DNA of 64,000 bases from an uncultured Megasphaera sp. (GTDB lineage Bacteria; Bacillota; Negativicutes; Veillonellales; Megasphaeraceae). Of the stretch, positions 25,493-33,735 are shown one piece after another (position 1 is the stretch's first letter; every line of letters starts with the position of its first letter). The notes beneath the pieces were generated by a model that saw nothing but the letters and a program-made list of their open reading frames with translations, did not search any database and had not been told where the DNA came from. A program made the position numbers and the translations under genes. The stretch covers positions 1 through 64,000 of the forward strand of contig CAKPVJ010000007.1 in assembly GCA_934193515.1 (NCBI GenBank), in the 5' to 3' direction.

Positions 25493-26983
25493 ATGGCAGT
25501 GTTTCAGATACATGATAAAGATAATGTTGCCGTAGCCGTAGACCGCGTTGCCAAAGGTGACACGGTCTTGGTCCGCGGGCAGCAGATTACAGCACAAAAT
25601 GATATACCGGCGGGACATAAAGTGGCCATAAAAGCGATTGCTAAAGGAGAAGATGTCATCAAATACGGATTTCCCATCGGTACCGCTAAAATGGATATTC
25701 CCGTAGGTGCGTGGGTGCATACGCATAACGTACAAAGCAAATTAGGAGATTTGCTTCATTATACCTATGAACCGCAGCAGGCAGAACGGCCGGAATTGGC
25801 AGGCAGTAAACGATACGAGTTTTTAGGCTATAAGCGAGAAGACGGCAGTGCCGGGATTCGCAATGAAGTATGGATTATTCCGACAGTGGGCTGTGTCAAC
25901 AGCATAGCCAGAGCAATAGAAGCAGCAGGCCAGCAGTTTAAGACAAAGCATATTGACGGCATCTATGCATACAATCATCCGCATGGCTGCTCACAGCTAG
26001 GAGACGACCAGGTTCACACGCAGAAAATTCTCAGCGGTTTGGTACACAGCCCCAATGCCGGTGCTGTATTAGTACTGAGCTTAGGTTGTGAAAACAATCA
26101 GGTAGATTTGATGAAGCAGGTTATTGGCGACTATAATCCGGACCGGGTAAAATTCTTGGTATGCCAGGATGTAGAAGATGAAATAGAAGCGGGAACGGCT
26201 ATTGTCAAAGAGCTTTGTGCGTATGCCGATCGGTTTTACCGGCAGCCCTGTGATGCATCCTTATTGACTATTGGATTGAAATGCGGCGGCTCTGATGGAT
26301 TTTCCGGCATTACAGCCAATCCGTTGGTTGGTGAAATATCCAACCGCTTGATAGCCGCAGGAGGCACCTCCATTCTTACGGAAGTTCCGGAAATGTTTGG
26401 GGCAGAAACGCTGCTGATGAATCGGGCACGAAATGAAAAAGTATTTGATAAAACGGTTGATTTAATTAACAATTTTAAAGAATACTTCATGAGCTACGGT
26501 GAAAAAGTCAATGAAAATCCGTCTCCTGGTAATAAAGCCGGCGGCATTACAACACTGGAAGACAAATCGTTGGGATGTGTACAAAAAGGCGGTACGGCAA
26601 TCGTAGAGGATGTTTTGGAATATGGTGACCGAGTTACGAAAAAAGGATTGAATTTGCTGCAGGCACCGGGCAATGATTTGGTAGCTTCGAATGCGTTGGC
26701 AGCAGCAGGAGCGCATATGGTACTGTTTACAACAGGCCGCGGGACACCGTTTGCCAGTCCGGTACCTACCATCAAGATTTCGAGTAATAGCCACTTGGCA
26801 CAGTATAAGAGCAACTGGATAGATTTTAATGCAGGGACGATGGCCGAAGGAGAAACGAAGGAAGCGGCAGCCGACCGATTTTTCCAATATATACTTGATA
26901 TAGCATCAGGCAGAATCCATGCAAAATCAGAAAAACTGGATAAACATGAATTAGCCATTTTTAAAAATGGCGTTACGTTGTAA
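25493..26983 (+). CDS. uxaA: Altronate dehydratase
   Basis: 496 aa, D-altronate to 2-keto-3-deoxygluconate. The N-terminal SAF domain (residues 1-95, DTVLVRGQQITAQNDIPAGHKVAI) is followed by the catalytic UxaA domain with YKREDGSAGIRNEVWIIPTVGCVN, THPHGCSQ-type YNHPHGCSQLGDD, LGCENNQ and LKCGGSDGFSGITANP, typical of the fused one-chain enzyme. The cysteines in these motifs are the probable metal ligands. It starts 11 nt after uxaB. Confidence 0.94.
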   Translation: MAVFQIHDKDNVAVAVDRVAKGDTVLVRGQQITAQNDIPAGHKVAIKAIAKGEDVIKYGFPIGTAKMDIPVGAWVHTHNVQSKLGDLLHYTYEPQQAERPELAGSKRYEFLGYKREDGSAGIRNEVWIIPTVGCVNSIARAIEAAGQQFKTKHIDGIYAYNHPHGCSQLGDDQVHTQKILSGLVHSPNAGAVLVLSLGCENNQVDLMKQVIGDYNPDRVKFLVCQDVEDEIEAGTAIVKELCAYADRFYRQPCDASLLTIGLKCGGSDGFSGITANPLVGEISNRLIAAGGTSILTEVPEMFGAETLLMNRARNEKVFDKTVDLINNFKEYFMSYGEKVNENPSPGNKAGGITTLEDKSLGCVQKGGTAIVEDVLEYGDRVTKKGLNLLQAPGNDLVASNALAAAGAHMVLFTTGRGTPFASPVPTIKISSNSHLAQYKSNWIDFNAGTMAEGETKEAAADRFFQYILDIASGRIHAKSEKLDKHELAIFKNGVTL

Positions 26984-26995
26984 GGAGGGAGCTCA

Positions 26996-28411
26996 ATGAG
27001 TGAACAGCAGACAACAGCAGTAACAACAGATGCTGCTAAAAAAGGACATGTCAAATTATCTTGGCGTGAAAAAATTTGTTATGGCTTTGGTGATTTTGGC
27101 AATGGCTTTATGTTTGACTTAGGACAGGCATATTTGACAAAATACTGGATTGATGTTTGTACCATTCCAGCTGCAGCCGTTGCAGGGATTTTTGCTTTCA
27201 CAAAAATATTTGATGCATTCATGGATCCGATTGCTGGTTCTGCCATTGACAGTCGTAAAAACATTGGTAAACGCGGCAAGTTCCGTCCGGTCATGATGAT
27301 TTCTGCTATTATTTTAGCTGTTTTGACAATTATCACGTTTACTATGCCGGAAATTTCGACGAGCGGCAAGATTATTTTTGCATATGGTGCATATATGGCA
27401 TGGGGGCTTGTCTATTCGTTTACCAATATTCCCTATGCTTCATTAGCCAGTGTTATGACGCGTGATGTAGAAGAACGAAGTCAAATGGCGACAACACGCC
27501 AGGCCGGTTCAATTGGAGCCCAGCTGATTACAGGGATTGCCTTTGTGCCGATTGTTCTTTTATTTGCATCACCTCATCATGGGTTCTTTGTTGCTTCTAT
27601 TGTCATGGCTGTTATCGGTGTTATTGGCTTTGCAATTTGTTACTTTAACTGCCATGAACATGTACCTGTCAAACGGAATACGCACGCAGAACAAAAAGCT
27701 AAATTTTCTGATTATATTAAAATTGTCTTTACAAATAAACCGTTGTTGTGCATCATTTTGATGACGTTGTTTACGATTTCAGCGATGAATACGAACAACC
27801 AGATGATGATTTTCTTCTGTCAGTATAATTTAGGGCATATGGGATTGCAGCCGATTGTCAATGGTATTATGATGGGCTGCTCCGTTGTCGGAATATTGCT
27901 GATTCCTAAACTGGTAAAACTATTTGGTAAAAAGAAAACGGCGATTGGTGGCTTACTGATCGGTTGTGCAGCTGATATTTTAAACTTTGTCATTCCGACT
28001 AATTTGTATTCTTTTATTATTCTCGTTACGATTGGTTACGTGGCCTTAGCGATTCCGAACGGCGTTACATGGGCCTTTGTTTCTGACGTTATCGACTATA
28101 GTGAATGGCATAATGGTATCCGTAAAGAAGGGATTACCTATGCTGCATTTAACTTCTCCCGTAAAATTGCGCAGGCGATTGCTGCTGTTGTAAGTTCTGG
28201 CATTCTTGTATTGACTGGTTATGTAGCTAATGCCGTGCAGAGTGAAATGACACTGACAGGCATTAAAGCGGCTATGACGCTGTATCCGGGTGTAGCCCTT
28301 GGTATTGCTGCTATTATCTTGTATTTCTTCTATGGATTAACGGATGATAAATTTAAACAAATTGCTGAAGATTTGAATAATGGCAAATGGGAACACGGCA
28401 ATATTGAATAA
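26996..28411 (+). CDS. GPH-family sugar:cation symporter
   Basis: 471 aa, about 12 TM segments, glycoside-pentoside-hexuronide family (UidB/YihO/MelB relatives). Family landmarks are YGFGDFGNGFMFDL at the start, TKIFDAFMDPIAGSAIDS, GKRGKFRPVM, YASLASVMTRDVEERSQMATTRQ and VSDVIDYSEWHNGIRKEG. It lies within the galacturonate operon and probably imports uronates or short oligouronides with Na+ or H+ (inference). Together with the MHS and ACS carriers it is the third transporter type in the island. Confidence 0.88.
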   Translation: MSEQQTTAVTTDAAKKGHVKLSWREKICYGFGDFGNGFMFDLGQAYLTKYWIDVCTIPAAAVAGIFAFTKIFDAFMDPIAGSAIDSRKNIGKRGKFRPVMMISAIILAVLTIITFTMPEISTSGKIIFAYGAYMAWGLVYSFTNIPYASLASVMTRDVEERSQMATTRQAGSIGAQLITGIAFVPIVLLFASPHHGFFVASIVMAVIGVIGFAICYFNCHEHVPVKRNTHAEQKAKFSDYIKIVFTNKPLLCIILMTLFTISAMNTNNQMMIFFCQYNLGHMGLQPIVNGIMMGCSVVGILLIPKLVKLFGKKKTAIGGLLIGCAADILNFVIPTNLYSFIILVTIGYVALAIPNGVTWAFVSDVIDYSEWHNGIRKEGITYAAFNFSRKIAQAIAAVVSSGILVLTGYVANAVQSEMTLTGIKAAMTLYPGVALGIAAIILYFFYGLTDDKFKQIAEDLNNGKWEHGNIE

Positions 28412-28423
28412 GGAGTGGATCAA

Positions 28424-28846
28424 ATGATAGATCAAAACTGCGGGTATTGTGTAAAAGGGGAACCCCTTGATAAGTTCGGTATTTATATTTGTGATTTATC
28501 CGTCAGCATGCTGGTGCTGTTTAAAGAACAAAGCCATCCGGGACGGTGTATCGTAGCGTATAAAGACCATGTCAGTGAAATGACAGATATTAGTGATGAA
28601 CAACGCAATGCATTTTTTGCAGATGTTGCCAGAGCGTCGAAAGCGATTCATGCAGCGTTTCATCCAGATAAGGTGAATTATGGTGCCTATGCAGATACAG
28701 GCCATCATTTGCACATGCATTTAGTACCTAAATATAAAAATGATGCCTTTGAATGGGGTTCCACTTTTGCGATGGATCCGAATCGAGTTCATTTATCTGA
28801 TGCAGAATATGCACAAATGATTGAAAAAATCAAAGAAAACTTATAG
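28424..28846 (+). CDS. HIT-family protein
   Basis: 140 aa. The histidine triad HHLHMHLVPKY near residue 100 forms the nucleotide-phosphate hydrolase/transferase site of HIT proteins; an N-terminal CGYC could bind zinc. HIT proteins hydrolyse adenylated substrates or dinucleoside phosphates. Here it is the last gene of the uxaC operon, an unusual place, and no role in uronate use is known to me. ATG 28424 follows AAGGAG by 8 nt; the in-frame GTG at 28415 overlaps that site. Confidence 0.85.
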   Translation: MIDQNCGYCVKGEPLDKFGIYICDLSVSMLVLFKEQSHPGRCIVAYKDHVSEMTDISDEQRNAFFADVARASKAIHAAFHPDKVNYGAYADTGHHLHMHLVPKYKNDAFEWGSTFAMDPNRVHLSDAEYAQMIEKIKENL

Positions 28847-28853
28847 ATCATAT

Positions 28854-28889
28854 AGGAAAACCGTTGCATGCGTGTGTAGCGGTTTTCCT
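28854..28889 (+). terminator. Hairpin between the HIT gene and kdgK copy 2
   Basis: AGGAAAACCG and CGGTTTTCCT form a 10-bp stem. No T run follows (GTATCAC), so it may only attenuate or protect mRNA rather than terminate. Confidence 0.45.
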
Positions 28890-28900
28890 GTATCACAGAA

Positions 28901-30513
28901 GAAGGAGCGACACAATGAGCAAGGTATTAACGATTGGCGAAGCCATGGGGCTTTTAATTGCTACCGAAACAGGTTCGCTGGAGCAAGTTACGCAGTTTTC
29001 TCGTCATGTCTGCGGGGCAGAATTAAATTACGCTGTCGGCATGGCACGGCTTGGCAATGATGTATCCTATATTTCTAAAGTAGGCTGCGACCCCTTTGGT
29101 AAATGTATTTGCAATTTCTTTAAGGAAAACGGCATTCATGATACGTATGTCTGGACAGATGTAGACCATATGACAGGGTTTCAGATGAAAGAAAAGGTGT
29201 TGGAAGGGGACCCGACGGTCGCTAATATCCGCAAACATACAGCCTTTTCCCATTTTCAGCCCAATGATTTAGAAGGCATAGACTGGACTGGCGTAGACCA
29301 TCTGCATGTGACAGGGATTCCGCTGGCTCTTTCTGAATCATGCAGGGAAACGATTTATACATTGATGAAAAAAGCGCACAGCGAAGGCGTGCGGATTTCG
29401 TTTGACACGAATCTGCGCCCCATGTTGTGGCCCAATCAGGATACGATGGCCCGTGTTATCAATGATGCTGCGCAGTATGCAGACATCGTCATGCCAGGTC
29501 TTGGCGAAGGAAAAATCCTGACAGGCCGGGATAATGAAAAAGATATTGCGGCATATTATTTGCAGCGCGGCATTGGCACGGTAGTCATCAAAATGGGCGG
29601 CAGCAACGGGACGTACATCCGGACAGCAGATACAGAATTGTATGTGCCGAGCTATCATATCGACCATATCGTAGACACTGTTGGCGCCGGAGATGGCTTT
29701 GCTGTCGGCTTTACGAGCGGCTTGCTGGATGGCTTGGCGCTGGAAGATGCAGCCCGCCGCGGAGCAGCTATAGGAGCCATGGCGATTCAGGTTGCCGGCG
29801 ATAATGAAGGACTGCCGACTCGGGAAGAGTTGGAAGCATTTCAAAATACACATCACTAAGAAATAACAGGAGGAATGAGTCATGGATAAAATAGATGTAG
29901 TAAAGAAAATAGAAGAAATCGGCGTCGTAGCGGTTATTCGCGGTAAGAATCCGGAAGAAGCTGTAGCTATGTCGGATGCCTGCATTGCAGGCGGCGTAAC
30001 GGCTATTGAATTGGCATTCACGACACCGCAGGCCCATGAAGCGATAGAAACGCTGAGCAAAAAATATGCAGATAACCCGGACGTCATCATTGGTGCAGGC
30101 ACCGTATTGGATGCTGTAACAGCACGCATTGCGATTTTGAGCGGCGCTCAGTTTGTCGTATCGCCGGCCTTTGATTTGGAAACGGTAAAACTCTGCAATC
30201 GGTATCGCATTGCGGTCATGCCGGGCACAACGACACTCAACGGTGTATTACAAGCCTTGGAAGCTGGTGCTGACGTAATTAAAATTTTCCCGGGAGAAAT
30301 CCTGGGCATGAAAGCCATCAAAGCGATTCACGGACCGATTCCGCAGGCACCGCTTATGCCGACAGGCGGCGTCAATGCCGAAAATGCCGGTGACTGGATC
30401 AAAGCTGGCTGTGTAGCCGTAGGTGCTGGCGGCGCCTTGACAGGCGGCGGCAAGACGGCAGCAGAAATCACAGAAGCAGCTAAGAAGTTTATTGCTTCTG
30501 TCAAAGCAGCAAG
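28901..30513 (+). repeat. kdgK-eda duplication, copy 2
   Basis: Partner of 13199-14811. 29167-30333 appears identical to 13465-14631. Flanking homologous sequence is diverged on both sides and non-homologous outside. Confidence 0.9.
28915..29859 (+). CDS. kdgK: 2-keto-3-deoxygluconate kinase, copy 2
   Basis: 314 aa, the same PfkB-family kinase as at 13213, with the DTVGAGDGFAVGF signature. It has the same ribosome binding site, AAGGAGCGACACA, before ATG 28915; the upstream extension in frame runs through a hairpin and is not coding. The first 250 nt carry about two dozen silent changes against copy 1 and one amino acid change (Phe for Leu). It follows the uxaC operon at a short distance and may be its last part by read-through. 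Confidence 0.92.
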   Translation: MSKVLTIGEAMGLLIATETGSLEQVTQFSRHVCGAELNYAVGMARLGNDVSYISKVGCDPFGKCICNFFKENGIHDTYVWTDVDHMTGFQMKEKVLEGDPTVANIRKHTAFSHFQPNDLEGIDWTGVDHLHVTGIPLALSESCRETIYTLMKKAHSEGVRISFDTNLRPMLWPNQDTMARVINDAAQYADIVMPGLGEGKILTGRDNEKDIAAYYLQRGIGTVVIKMGGSNGTYIRTADTELYVPSYHIDHIVDTVGAGDGFAVGFTSGLLDGLALEDAARRGAAIGAMAIQVAGDNEGLPTREELEAFQNTHH

Positions 30514-30520
30514 AGCATAA
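29882..30520 (+). CDS. eda: KDPG/KHG aldolase, copy 2
   Basis: 212 aa, identical to copy 1 except for an additional C-terminal Ala. Silent differences occur only in the last 180 nt (for example GGA for GGC at 30334). It carries the Schiff-base lysine in DVIKIFPGE. With kdgK copy 2 it completes the galacturonate branch locally, as copy 1 does for the glucuronate branch. Confidence 0.95.
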   Translation: MDKIDVVKKIEEIGVVAVIRGKNPEEAVAMSDACIAGGVTAIELAFTTPQAHEAIETLSKKYADNPDVIIGAGTVLDAVTARIAILSGAQFVVSPAFDLETVKLCNRYRIAVMPGTTTLNGVLQALEAGADVIKIFPGEILGMKAIKAIHGPIPQAPLMPTGGVNAENAGDWIKAGCVAVGAGGALTGGGKTAAEITEAAKKFIASVKAARA

Positions 30521-30538
30521 TACGGATAAAACAAAAGA

Positions 30539-30590
30539 AGCTGTGAGCAAGATGAAGAAATAACTTTCATGATTGCCCGCAGCTCTTTTT
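30539..30590 (+). terminator. Terminator after eda copy 2
   Basis: AGCTGTGAGCAA faces TTGCCCGCAGCT with a three-base internal mismatch, followed by CTTTTTG. Confidence 0.65.
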
Positions 30591-30669
30591 GTATTTTGAG
30601 TAGATAAATTCATGTGAGTATACTATACATAAACTATGTTATAGAGTATAGGTTGAAGAGGGTGTTTTA

Positions 30670-31602
30670 GTGAATTCGTTTTATATTATTGCCAATCAGT
30701 TGTTTCAATTTTTTGTGATGATGCTTTGCGGCTATATGGGGGCACGGGCAGGCATCATTCCCAAAGCGTTTCTTGGCGGGCTGGCTAAATTGATTATGGG
30801 ATTGCTTATGCCGATTTTAATTTTTGCCAATGTATTGGATGGGACGACGCGGCAAATATTGCTGGATTGTTATCCTGTACTGCTGCTTTCGTTGGGAATT
30901 TATATTGGGTTAATTGTTATACAAGCTGCGCTGGCATATATCATGGGATTGAAGGGCAGCCATAGCCATGTATATCAGGCGACGATGATTTTTGGCAATG
31001 CCGGGTTTATTGGGATTCCGCTGTTGTCTGCGGCATTTCCCGGACAAGGCGGTATATATATTGCCTTGTTGAGTATTGTAGATCAGATAGCGTTATGGAC
31101 GTATGGCATATATCTTACTTCGCCGGTTAAAGCGGATTCAGCTTTTCGTATCAAAAGCTTTATCAATCCAGCTGTGATTGCAATTGCGTTAGCACTGGGA
31201 CTGTTGTTGTTGGGAGTTCCTATTCCCCATTCTTTGGAACATTCGCTGTTGACGGTCGGCCGGGCGGCAACGCCGCTGGCACTTATTTATGTAGGCGCAT
31301 TGTTATACTATTCGCATTGGAATTTAGCGGCTAAAACCAAAGAATTGTATGTGGGTATTCTTTCCAAAATGCTTATTTTTCCAATTGTTTTTTTCGTTAT
31401 TGCCAGCCGGTTTTGTCATGATGCATCTATGGTGCAGGCCATGACATTGGTTGCTGGTTTGCCTACGATGACGGCGATTGCTATGTTTGCTCAATCTAAA
31501 AACAATCACGGCGAATATGCGTTGAGTATTGTTTTGCTGACGACAATTGCCAGTTTGTTTACGATGACGATTGTTTCGTATATTGTTTTTAGTGGTCTAT
31601 GA
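30670..31602 (+). CDS. AEC (auxin efflux carrier) family permease
   Basis: 310 aa, about ten TM helices arranged as two inverted halves, the Mem_trans/AEC family. The N-terminal FQFFVMMLCGYMGARAGIIP, the mid-protein FGNAGFIGIPLL and the C-terminal LVAGLPTMTAIAMFAQ are typical. Characterised bacterial members move malate or malonate; plant relatives export auxin. GTG 30670 follows GAAGAGGG. Its stop is 1 nt from the convergent stop of the sigma-54 activator that governs the aryl-acid cluster. Export or uptake of aryl-acetates would fit but is only inferred. Confidence 0.82.
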   Translation: MNSFYIIANQLFQFFVMMLCGYMGARAGIIPKAFLGGLAKLIMGLLMPILIFANVLDGTTRQILLDCYPVLLLSLGIYIGLIVIQAALAYIMGLKGSHSHVYQATMIFGNAGFIGIPLLSAAFPGQGGIYIALLSIVDQIALWTYGIYLTSPVKADSAFRIKSFINPAVIAIALALGLLLLGVPIPHSLEHSLLTVGRAATPLALIYVGALLYYSHWNLAAKTKELYVGILSKMLIFPIVFFVIASRFCHDASMVQAMTLVAGLPTMTAIAMFAQSKNNHGEYALSIVLLTTIASLFTMTIVSYIVFSGL

Positions 31603-31603
31603 T

Positions 31604-33502
31604 TTAATTTTCTTTTAATTTATTAAATAAGGTTTGGCGGCTGATGTTGAGTGTTTTAGCAATTTGATTTTTGGTAAATCCTTGCGTCAGTAAGTCTTGA
31701 ATAATGAGATGTTCGACAGAATGATGAAGTTGTTTCATGTCAATACGCAGAGAGTCTTTGTTCAGTAAAGACTCTCTATTTTTTTGCGGCTGATCAAACA
31801 AATAGCTGTAGGATACATCGCCGGTTTCTCCAAAAATATGATAACGAAAAGCGGCACTATACAGCTCGCGGATATTTCCCCACCAGTGGTGATTTAGTAA
31901 AGCCGTTTTTAATTCGGGAGAAAGGGAGATTTTTTTGCCTATTTCCTGTTTTATAAAATAGCTGAACAAATATAAAATATCATCAGGCCGGTCATTCAGT
32001 GCAGGCAGCGTTAACGTCAAGGCATTTAGGCGGAAAAATAAGTCGCGGCGGAATTGCCCGTCTTGGACTGCTTGCAGAAGATTGGCATTGCTGGCTGAAA
32101 TAATACGTAAATCCAGCGGAATGACATAGTCGGAACCAATACGCATGATTTGTTTTGTTTCCAGGACACGAAGCAGTTTGGATTGAATGTTGGGCGACAT
32201 GCTGTTGATTTCGTCGAGAAAAATAGTACCTGTATGAGCCAGTTCAAAATATCCGGCCTTGCCTTCTTTACGCGCGCCTGTAAAAGAGCCGCCGACGTAG
32301 CCAAAAAGCTCGCTTTCTAATAATTCCGGCGGCAGGGCGGCACAGTTTACCGCCACAAAGGGGCCATTGCGACGGGAGCTGGCATTGTGTATACTTTGGG
32401 CAAATAATTCCTTACCGGTACCGCTTTCGCCCTGAATGAGAACGGGTGCGTTGTGTGCGGCCATAATTTGAGCCGTATGAATAACAGAACGCATTTCAGT
32501 ATTTACTGTAAGAATATCATCAAAATGATGGTTGGCTGTCAGTCCCGTTTTTGCCAATTTATAACGGACATTTTTTTCTAATCGCTGCAGTTCTGTCACA
32601 TCGCGCAGAATTAATATATGGTGTTTGGTGTTATCTAGCTGAAAGGGTGCAGAGTTTGCAACCAAGGTATACGGCGGCCGCTGCAGAATTTTTTCTTTAA
32701 GAGGAGGAAGATTTGATTTCTTTCCCATATTAGGAAAAATATCTCGAATCGTTTTGGGAGTATCTGATGCATTTAAAAAGGTTTGAGCCAGTGAGTTGAT
32801 GTGTGAAATAGCTCCTTTATCATCGTAGAGAATGATGCCTTCATCTACATGGGATAAAATTGACGTGAGAATACTGAGCTGCTTTCGTTCTTTTTTATTA
32901 AAATCAATGAGTTCATTGGCATATTGATAGGCTGATAAAATAGCGGATTCACTGGGGCGAATGGGATAAATCGGCATCGAAAGCTGGGGAGCGACTTGCG
33001 GCAGCAGCGTACAGCCAACAATGGCGGCATCGTCGGCGGCAGGAATTTTATGGACGAGCTGCAGCAGCATATCCGGCGTATCATCAATACTATAAGGCGG
33101 ATACAATACTAGTTTTTGACGAATATCTTCGGGACAGGCGTTGATGTTAAACATAAAATGCTTATTTAAAAGCAGATGGATTTTTTTGTATTTCTCATCT
33201 ACTTGGCGGATAGTATATAATGCATCGTTGGTTGAACTGTATAGACATAGAATAGGTATGATGTCAATCCTGTGGGCATCCTGCGCATGAGAAAGAATTT
33301 GATGAGAACCGCTGTTTGTAATAATGATTTTGGTGCCGTTGCGAATCATCGCTTGGGTTTGTTCGATTATATGAGGAAAGTCAATAATGGCAATTTCTGT
33401 CACTAAGGAACGATGGGAGAAGTTATCGCGGTATGTCCACAATGTACGTTCGATAGATTGTTTAATCATTTCATCTGCGACAAGAAATGTGATTTTATCC
33501 AT
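31604..33502 (-). CDS. Sigma-54-dependent activator, PrpR type (PrpR_N-PAS-AAA+-HTH)
   Basis: 632 aa. Residues about 1-190 match a PrpR-like ligand-sensing domain; 200-300 are PAS (SHVDEGIILYDDKGAISHIN); 330-560 form the AAA+ domain with Walker A GESGTGKE, Walker B TIFLDEINSMS and the sigma-54 contact loop GSFTGA, where most activators have GAFTGA; the C-terminus is a Fis-type HTH (TKNQIAKTLNISRQTLFNKLK). It is divergent from iorAB. The intervening 233 nt contain twin palindromes and a sigma-54-like promoter, so it probably activates the aryl-acid cluster in response to an aromatic acid or amino acid (inference). Confidence 0.9.
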   Translation of the reverse strand: MDKITFLVADEMIKQSIERTLWTYRDNFSHRSLVTEIAIIDFPHIIEQTQAMIRNGTKIIITNSGSHQILSHAQDAHRIDIIPILCLYSSTNDALYTIRQVDEKYKKIHLLLNKHFMFNINACPEDIRQKLVLYPPYSIDDTPDMLLQLVHKIPAADDAAIVGCTLLPQVAPQLSMPIYPIRPSESAILSAYQYANELIDFNKKERKQLSILTSILSHVDEGIILYDDKGAISHINSLAQTFLNASDTPKTIRDIFPNMGKKSNLPPLKEKILQRPPYTLVANSAPFQLDNTKHHILILRDVTELQRLEKNVRYKLAKTGLTANHHFDDILTVNTEMRSVIHTAQIMAAHNAPVLIQGESGTGKELFAQSIHNASSRRNGPFVAVNCAALPPELLESELFGYVGGSFTGARKEGKAGYFELAHTGTIFLDEINSMSPNIQSKLLRVLETKQIMRIGSDYVIPLDLRIISASNANLLQAVQDGQFRRDLFFRLNALTLTLPALNDRPDDILYLFSYFIKQEIGKKISLSPELKTALLNHHWWGNIRELYSAAFRYHIFGETGDVSYSYLFDQPQKNRESLLNKDSLRIDMKQLHHSVEHLIIQDLLTQGFTKNQIAKTLNISRQTLFNKLKEN

Positions 33503-33533
33503 AGGGGCCTCCTGACAAATACAAAATAAACCT

Positions 33534-33569
33534 TTTACGTAAAGAAGTGTAACAGATTTTTTACATAAA
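33534..33569. promoter_or_regulatory. Tandem activator binding sites (candidate UAS)
   Basis: TTTACGTAAA (33534-33543, perfect palindrome) and TTTACATAAA (33560-33569, one mismatch) are centred 26 bp apart, 60-95 bp before the sigma-54-like promoter. Paired palindromes upstream of the target promoter are the usual layout for enhancer-binding proteins. Confidence 0.6.
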
Positions 33570-33627
33570 GAAAAGGAATATGAAACATGATTTTTATGGA
33601 ATTGCGTATTTATGCTATTCTATAAAT

Positions 33628-33644
33628 TTGGCATGGATATTACG
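33628..33644 (+). promoter_or_regulatory. Candidate sigma-54 promoter of iorAB
   Basis: TTGGCATGGATATTACG aligns with the consensus TTGGCACRN4TTGCW. The -24 GG and the C of the -12 element are kept at correct spacing; the G of the -12 GC is A here, which weakens the match. It lies 92 nt before the iorA start. Confidence 0.5.
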
Positions 33645-33735
33645 TATATATTTTTGAACGCAGCTGGAAGGTACGTGCACACCTAATAATACCAGTAAGA
33701 GTGGATATATTGTAAGTATATGGGAGGTTATGGAT

